NCBI GenBank assembly: GCA_963930655.1
Contig: OZ005604.1
Coordinates: 7,946,001 to 8,010,000 of the forward strand
Reading direction: 5' to 3'
DNA length: 64,000 bases
Source: Myrica gale
Lineage: Eukaryota > Streptophyta > Magnoliopsida > Fagales > Myricaceae
Below, piece after piece: positions 60,394-64,000 of this stretch (position 1 is its first letter; each line of letters opens with the position of its first letter). Under the pieces are notes generated by a model. The model was not told the origin of the DNA. It was given only the letters and a program-made list of their open reading frames with translations, and did no database searches. A program made the translations under genes and the position numbers.

Positions 60394-60509
60394 CTTCTAG
60401 CAGTGAGAGAATTGGATGAAATGTCATGCACTGGGGCGTCGTATTGCTGATGGTGGCTTCAATTGTCACAAAAGCTTGAGAGTGAAGACGATGCCGATCT
60501 TCTTTCCAT
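60347..60509 (-). promoter_or_regulatory. Two upstream ORFs in the FIP1-like 5' leader
   Basis: Upstream of the chosen ATG (60393-60391) a 16-codon frame runs 60509-60459 (MERRSASSSLSSFCDN). A 26-codon frame runs 60427-60347, starts 34 bases upstream and overlaps the main start out of frame. If the transcript begins beyond 60509 these would lower translation of the main frame. The transcription start is not known from sequence. Confidence 0.45.
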
Positions 60510-60714
60510 TGTTTCTCTCTCTGAGTTTGGTTTTTTTTTTGTGTCGGAAATTTTCGGAGTCGAAATATTCAAATAGCTGATAGCACCTGAGGAAGGGATT
60601 TGACATTTGAGGTCAACCCGGTAAGTGAACTGGAGAGCGGGTCACAATTCGTAAGCTAGGCCCAATGATGTTCATCCTTCTTGGGTACTCAAGTAGGTAG
60701 TTTTTTTTTTTTGG
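60510..60714. other. Probable FIP1-like promoter/leader
   Basis: Contains a CTCTCTCTGAG tract on the plus strand (GAGAGAGA in the gene sense) and a T run at 60531-60540. Beyond about 60560 no clear motif was seen. Confidence 0.35.
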
Positions 60715-61281
60715 TAAGGGTGTGCATATTGGTCCAGAAACCGACCAACCCGCCCGAAAGCGACCCTATTCAGTCGGCCTATATGCGAGCTCGGGCAGAG
60801 CGGGTCCAGAATACTGGATTCTTCCTATATTCGATCGGGTCTCGATATAGGAGGCTCAAGATCGTCGGTTTCGCGTGAGTCTGACCCACACGATCAAATT
60901 ATTCCTTCCTTACCTATATGCTATCGTTTTGGAGAACCCTAGGCCCTAAGGGATCGTGTCTCTCGACTCTCTCATGCCTCGCCTCCTCCTTCGCCTCTGC
61001 CCTCCTCACACTCAGTCCTCACTCACACTTAATGGCCAGTCGCCGTCGTCTCTCTCCTTTGCCTCTCAGCCTCCTTCCCATCATCCTGTCTCCTTAGCCT
61101 CAAGCCTCCTACAATCTCCATGTCATCGTCATCACCAATTGGATCGACCAAGCCCCATGCAGGTCGGGCTCGGACAATCTCAATCCCTCTTTTCGGTCGG
61201 CAGGTTAACTGAGATCCCAGATCATAGTGGTCATGCGGTACTGCCCGCACCCTCTCATAACCGACCCATATACACCCCTTA
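60715..61281. mobile_element. hAT-like non-autonomous element, 567 bp
   Basis: The ends are TAAGGGTGTGCATATTGG and, reverse-complemented, TAAGGGGTGTATATGGGTCG. Just inside lie GACC/CCCG-rich words (ACCGACCAACCCGCCCGAAA). Such GGGTGTGCA...CCGACCCG ends are common in plant hAT-type MITEs. No 8-bp duplication was resolved. A pyrimidine-rich frame at 60956-61282 is inside the element and not a gene. Confidence 0.6.
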
Positions 61282-62099
61282 GTGCTATGTAAATTATTGG
61301 AAAAAAAAATTTACCCATAAATAAGAAAATTAGTACGCTCGTCCCATAACTAACTTAAATTTTTCGTTAAGAAAATAATCATAAAAAAAATCTCAAAATC
61401 ATTTCACTCTCTTCGTCAAATCATCTATTTTTATTACAATAAATATAAAAAAATAGATTAAAAACTATCTCTCTTCATTTTTTCACTCACTCTTATAAAA
61501 TTTTACTTTTCACTATTTTTTTTTTCAAAATCCAATAAAATCTAATCTACCTTCACAAAATTCCCAAAAAATTTTAAAAATATTGGTTTGCACTACCTAC
61601 TTAGACATTCTTACCAATATAAGATTTTTATTGGATTATATGCATTCTCCACTCCTACACTCGGAATCACTAATATCTTGCATCTTAAACTATAACTTTA
61701 AAACATTTCTCTCTCAAAGTACTAATTTAGCGACACTTTGCGCTCTTTATTTATACAGTGATAGGCTCTTCAACTAAGGTTGCAGGTCAGCAGAATTTTG
61801 TTAGGCTCATGCAATACGATAAGCCCATTCTCCTTCTAGTTTGACTTTTGCAAACTAACTCCTATTTTCTCTTATTGCAGGAAAGTTGGTGCTTCACAAC
61901 TCCTAATCTAATATAGATGGCTTGTTATCGTTCAACGTTCCGAACACTTCTCTTTTTTAAATGGTCATGACCATTCCTGGCCCATCAGATCTACATCGTT
62001 CCTTCCCATCCAAACAACATGTAACGTCCACTTCCCTGAATAGGATTAGAAAAGTCATTATATTATATATATAATTATAAAAACTTACAAGAAGAAATT
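61282..62099. other. AT-rich spacer
   Basis: Very AT-rich with several TCTCTCTTC motifs like those in the MITEs. No termini or coding pattern could be identified. Confidence 0.35.
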
Positions 62100-64000
62100 A
62101 TCTTCTTCTTTTTTATGAATAAGAAACATTTTATTAGAAAAGAAATAAAAAGAACAGTACAAAAAAGTTGTATGAAACTCACTTAAAGCGAAAAAAAACT
62201 GACAAAATCTAAAAAATGACTCCCCCCAACATTGCATTAGCCCAAAGATAAAGAGAAAGTATGAAACTGTTTTGCCAACGATCCAATGACATAGCAGAAT
62301 CATCGAAACACCTATTATTACACTCTCTTCACAAACACCACCAAATACATAACGAAATCATCTTTCAAATAGCTTTAGCCAGAGGATCCATAAACTTTCT
62401 ACCCCAACACAACAACACATCCCCCACTCTCCTTGGAATAACCCAATGAAGATTTATAATATGGAGCACAAAAATCCACAAACCACTAGCAGCCGAATAA
62501 TGCAATAACACATGATCAACTGATTCTCCATCTTCTTTGCACAAATAACATTAGTCAACCACACAAACACCCCTCCTTAAATTATCAGTAGTCAGAATCC
62601 TACCATGTATGGCCTCCCACACAAAGAACGCAACTCTCATAGGGACTTTGGACCTCCACACCCCACGTCACGGAAAAATCTCGTAAACCACCAACAATAT
62701 AACCATAGAAATATTTGACATCTTTGGAACCCAACCATTGCAACTTGTCATTGACCCCTCTCCGAATAGCCTTTTCATAAAGAGTAGAGAGAAAGGTCGT
62801 AAACTCTTCCACTTCTCAATCATTCGCACATCTTGTAAACTTAAATTTCACACTAAACTATTGGAATCAACCTCCATACAATCAACCACCACAATAAAAG
62901 GATACAAAGATAAAGAGAAAAATGTTGGGAAAGAGCATCCAAGGGGTCTATCACCACATCATCTAGCATGCCAAAAACTTACTTGTTGACTAGTACCCAC
63001 AACAAATTTGATATGCTCATTAAATGACTCACACCCCTTGCTTATATGTTTCCACAGGCTCACACCATAAGAGTGATGGACAAGCCTCGTGTTCCAGCCA
63101 CATTCCCTGACACTAAGACTATGTTTGATTTGGTCTCAAAAAAATTTCACGATTATTTTTCCATCAATTTTAATACATTTTTACAAAGTCCAACAACTTT
63201 GAACAAACTTTTCACTAATCCCAAGAGAATCTACACTACCTCCAAAAAAACAAACACAAAAAATGTTTTCAAAAACAAAGCAAACATAGCCTAAATTTCT
63301 CCACTATAATGCTCCTAAAAAAACTATCCCTCTCAGTGGCAAAACGCCATAACCATTTAACCAACAAAAGCTTTATTAAAAAGCGACAACTTTCTTAATT
63401 CTAAACCCCATTTTCAATTGGTGAACAAAAATTTTTCTACTTAAGAAAATGGAACTTGTGAGCATCACCATCACTGCCCCATAAAAAGTACTCGTTGCAA
63501 TTTCTCCAATCTATAAGCAACCACAATCATAATAGGGAAGAGGGATAAAAAATAAGTTAGGAGACTAGAAAGTGTGGATTTAATTAAAGTAATCCTACCA
63601 CCCTTAGATAAAATACATTCGTTTTCACCTCGCCAACCTTCTCTCCATCCTTTCCATGATACCATCACAAATGTGTATTCTTTTATATCTAGCACCCAAA
63701 GGAAGCCTCAAATATGTCATAGGCAACGAAGACATTCTACAACCTAAACTTGTAGCCAACTCTTGCATGTTACCAACCCTTCCAATTAAGATCACCTCTA
63801 ATTTAGCAAGATTCACCTTTAATCCAGAAGCCGCCTCAGAACACAGAAGCAAGCATCGAAGACTCCGAAACTAATTAACCTTCGCTCTACACAAAATGAG
63901 GGTATCTCTACAAACAACAGATGAGATACACTAATATTTGTGCCACTATCACCATCAACCTTAAAACCATCTATCACACCATTCGAAGCTAATCTTGTCA
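62100..64000 (-). pseudogene. Degenerate L1-type LINE, minus strand, running out of the window
   Basis: From the right edge on the minus strand: SHLLFV near 63930, ASGLKVNLAKLEVILIGRVG and [20 protein letters not shown] (63840-63690), [20 protein letters not shown] (63600-63540), then a MITE at 63117-63291, and the zf-RVT tail (VRVAFFVWEAIHGRILTTDN-like residues in mixed frames, DGESVDHVLLH near 62520). The 3' end has AATAAAATGTTTCTTATTCA and an A run near 62110, aligned with the tail of the intronic LINE at 58975. It belongs to the same LINE family but is older, with many stops. Confidence 0.82.
63117..63291. mobile_element. Tourist-like MITE inserted in the LINE, 175 bp
   Basis: Terminal inverted repeats GACTATGTTTG and GGCTATGTTTG (right end reverse-complemented). 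TAA flanks both sides (63114-63116 and 63292-63294), fitting the PIF/Harbinger TWA rule. LINE sequence continues on both sides. Confidence 0.75.

Noticed and set aside
60956..61282. 108-codon plus-strand frame
   Set aside because: It ends at the terminal inverted repeat of a hAT-like MITE, and its Ser/Pro-rich composition follows a pyrimidine tract.

Overview
The window is nuclear DNA of a flowering plant, almost certainly a eudicot. It shows intron-rich genes, AT-rich spacers and many layered plant transposable elements (copia, long-LTR gypsy-type, L1-type LINE, CACTA, Mutator/FAR1-like, hAT-like and Tourist-like). The LINE protein style resembles elements seen in woody eudicots, but that is only an impression. 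No prokaryotic, organellar or CRISPR feature was recognised, and no tRNA or rRNA gene was seen.

Layout. 1-3124: most of a CACTA-type element carrying a small Tourist-like MITE. 3200-6470: minus-strand copia debris, split by a LINE fragment and LTR-like repeats and carrying a fresh 223-bp tandem duplication. 6855-11550: a decayed minus-strand LINE with a MITE in its endonuclease region. 11785-18857: inverted arms of about 125-150 bp enclosing a decayed FAR1/MULE-type transposase gene, probably an old Mutator-like element. 18955-23850: a LINE ORF1 fragment split by a 4.5-kb copia retrotransposon (19250-23747) with both LTRs. 24782-26902: an intact nine-exon GNAT acetyltransferase (minus). 29449-31980: an intact four-exon, 188-aa conserved plant protein (minus). 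32844-33152: a MITE-like element. 34179-35110: a pseudogene of a conserved plant protein. 35411-39039: a 3.6-kb solo LTR with a near-perfect target duplication. 40433-40572: a long imperfect inverted repeat. 40869-46087: an intact 15-exon TTLL12-like gene (plus). 48079-60393: a FIP1-like membrane/coiled-coil gene (minus). One of its introns holds a 6.2-kb, apparently full-length antisense LINE (52784-58975). 60715-61281: a hAT-like MITE. 62100-64000: another minus-strand LINE, cut by the window edge and interrupted by a MITE.

Four host genes could be modelled exon by exon: the GNAT, the 188-aa protein, TTLL12-like and FIP1-like. For the first three every exon joins in frame. In the FIP1-like gene one expected membrane-domain exon could not be found. 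From memory, Arabidopsis FIP1, ORG4 and a GNAT lie side by side (At2g06005, At2g06010, At2g06025). If so, this window keeps that order, with TTLL12 and a large amount of transposon DNA between the members. The genes do not form a pathway. Their common theme is an ancestral gene row stretched by nested transposons.
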